Source: Tamlana crocina (lineage in GTDB: Bacteria; Bacteroidota; Bacteroidia; Flavobacteriales; Flavobacteriaceae). Taken from it: a DNA stretch of 64,000 bases. The stretch is taken from assembly GCA_040429635.1 (NCBI GenBank), contig CP158972.1, forward strand, positions 281,918 to 345,917. The letters run 5' to 3'. Positions 63,037-64,000 of the stretch are shown here, piece by piece. How positions within the stretch are numbered: the stretch's first letter is position 1; every line of letters begins with the position of its first letter. The notes under the pieces were generated by a model, which had not been told where the DNA came from, did not search any database, and was given only the letters and a program-made list of their open reading frames with translations. Both the position numbers and the translations under genes were made by a program.

Positions 63037-63209
63037 GCTGTTCCTGCTTAGCAAAAAAAACGAGTTGATTATTTTTTTCAGAAAATCACTTCTAAAAAAG
63101 CATTTTTACCAAGTTGATTTTTTCACGTAACGATTCAAACAGGATTTGTGAATCGGTTGTTTTAACAAACTCTTTAATGCTATTGTAGCGCAATAACATA
63201 AGTTTGTAG

Positions 63210-63217
63210 TATATTTG
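63210..63217 (+). promoter_or_regulatory. -7 element upstream of the small His/Cys protein gene
   Basis: TATATTTG, 56 bases before the TTG start, with no certain -33 element. The rest of the 237-base gap after the EnvC-like gene shows no other feature. Confidence 0.45.
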
Positions 63218-63273
63218 CAAAAAAAAATAAACATTCATCAAAAATTGCATTCAAGATTCGTTTTGTTTAGGCT

Positions 63274-63579
63274 TTGAAAAACAGTCGTTTTAAATATAGT
63301 ATAGTTGGTCTATTCCTGCTGCTTTCTCTTTTTATGAAAGTAGCTGGATTGCATGTGATATCGCATTCAGGTGATCAAGACCATACCGAACACTGTATTG
63401 TATGCGACCATGCCATAGCTCACAACTTAACGCCTGCTCTTGTTCTTGAAGAACTATCTTTTTCTGTTGAAAGTACAATTGATATTGTTCAAGAAAAAGA
63501 AATTGCCGATTACCATTTTGCATTAAGCAACACCATTGCTGCAAATCAACTCTTTTCTAGGCCACCCCCGGCTTTATAG
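63274..63579 (+). CDS. small exported His/Cys-rich protein
   Basis: This 101-residue protein, TTG start, has a hydrophobic N-terminal segment (YSIVGLFLLLSLFMKVAGL) and then the metal-ligand-like stretch HVISHSGDQDHTEHCIVCDHAIAH, with a CxxC (C41, C44) and six His. It ends FSRPPPAL. I do not recognise a named family. Its position before a probable TonB receptor gene and its ligand-rich core suggest a role in metal (Cu or Zn) handling; this is inference. Confidence 0.65.
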   Translation: MKNSRFKYSIVGLFLLLSLFMKVAGLHVISHSGDQDHTEHCIVCDHAIAHNLTPALVLEELSFSVESTIDIVQEKEIADYHFALSNTIAANQLFSRPPPAL

Positions 63580-63766
63580 TATTTTCAAAACGTGCATAAT
63601 TAAGCGGTTTTTTTACAGTTTTATATTTTAACGAACTCACACGGTTTGTTGAGATAAAGCTGTGCTGTAAAACAGTTTGTTTAGCTGCTTACTGCTCCAT
63701 TTAAGCTTTTGCACTTCCACTAAACCCTTTTGAATGAAAGGGCAAAAACAATTTTAGATTTTTATC

Positions 63767-64000
63767 ATGTTCCAAAAAACGCTAAGCGTATGGCTGTTTT
63801 TCAGCCTTTTCGCCATGGCATTTGCACAGAACACTTCCAGTATTGAAGGTTTTGTGCTAAACGCTACCACACATGCACCTATTGAAGGTGCCTCTATTAA
63901 AGGAAACGGACTCTTTGCGGTTTCGTCTTCCACAGGAAAGTTTGTACTTAAAAATGTAAAGAACAACTATTGCGTTGTTACTATTTCCAGTTTGGGTTAC
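63767..64000 (+). CDS. probable TonB-dependent receptor, N-terminal fragment
   Basis: The first 78 residues are visible before the window ends. A signal peptide (LSVWLFFSLFAMAFAQ) is followed by the start of a carboxypeptidase-regulatory-like domain (SSIEGFVLNATTHAPIEGASIKGNGLFAVSSSTGKFVLKNV). This arrangement is typical of Bacteroidota TonB receptors. The 187-base gap upstream holds no gene and no clear promoter. Confidence 0.7.
   Translation, partial: MFQKTLSVWLFFSLFAMAFAQNTSSIEGFVLNATTHAPIEGASIKGNGLFAVSSSTGKFVLKNVKNNYCVVTISSLGY

Noticed and set aside
63580-63766. Riboswitch before the last TonB receptor gene
   Set aside because: Some short complementary segments exist, but I recognise no known riboswitch core such as the cobalamin B12 box.

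Overview
The window is a chromosomal segment of a member of the Bacteroidota, almost certainly family Flavobacteriaceae. The evidence is its AT-rich DNA, TAnnTTTG-type promoters with little Shine-Dalgarno signal, many lineage-specific families (DUF4175, DUF4837, DUF4249, DUF6909, DUF6341, DUF6427, DUF4254, DUF4292), a SprE/PorW-type gliding/type 9 secretion lipoprotein and an F-ATPase operon without atpD and atpC. I see no rRNA, tRNA, CRISPR array or complete classical insertion sequence, and no gene-free stretch longer than 300 bases.

Layout. 1-3.7 kb: end of a DUF4175 gene, ybeY, mnmG flanked by two parS-like palindromes, and a methyltransferase. 3.9-11.5 kb: an OmpH/Skp-like lipoprotein, then two adjacent operons: TonB receptor, DUF4249 lipoprotein and GIN-domain lipoprotein; then ECF sigma factor, membrane anti-sigma factor, adhesin-like exported protein and beta-barrel. 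Both operons are preceded by the same ECF-type promoter with identical spacing. 11.5-21.2 kb: housekeeping and envelope genes (holB, pgk, an MltD-like lytic transglycosylase, DUF4837, tatA, an M23 peptidase, GH3, DUF6909).

21.2-40.4 kb is an envelope/exopolysaccharide locus. It holds a Wzz-like protein, rfbBACD for dTDP-L-rhamnose, an AT-rich cassette of variable type (nitroreductase-like, pyruvyl transferase and flippase on the minus strand, glycosyltransferases, multi-span membrane proteins including an O-antigen ligase/polymerase candidate), then ugd and UDP-xylose synthase, a WcaJ-like initiating transferase, more glycosyltransferases and a CapK-like adenylate-forming enzyme. Together they suggest a polymer containing rhamnose and glucuronate or xylose, probably pyruvylated.

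40.5-51 kb: purD, small membrane proteins, upp, DUF4254, a GT9 glycosyltransferase that seems to carry a dispersed repeat inserted in frame, a PaaE-like flavin/2Fe-2S reductase, DUF2059, sprE and bactofilin. 50.3-56.1 kb: F-ATPase genes atpZ/I, DUF6168, atpB, E, F, H, A, G, with a strong hairpin between atpE and atpF. 56.3-64 kb: a flippase, dut, a GIY-YIG nuclease gene enclosed by two inverted copies of a GAAA-loop hairpin, a sugar nucleotidyltransferase, a TPR protein, DUF4292, an EnvC-like degenerate LytM protein, a small His/Cys protein and the start of a probable TonB receptor.

The most interesting signals are the GIY-YIG/hairpin unit (with a solo hairpin copy 55 kb away after mnmG), the in-frame repeat in the GT9 gene, the paired ECF promoters, the parS pair and a nucleoside-phosphorylase-like C-terminus in the DUF6909 protein.
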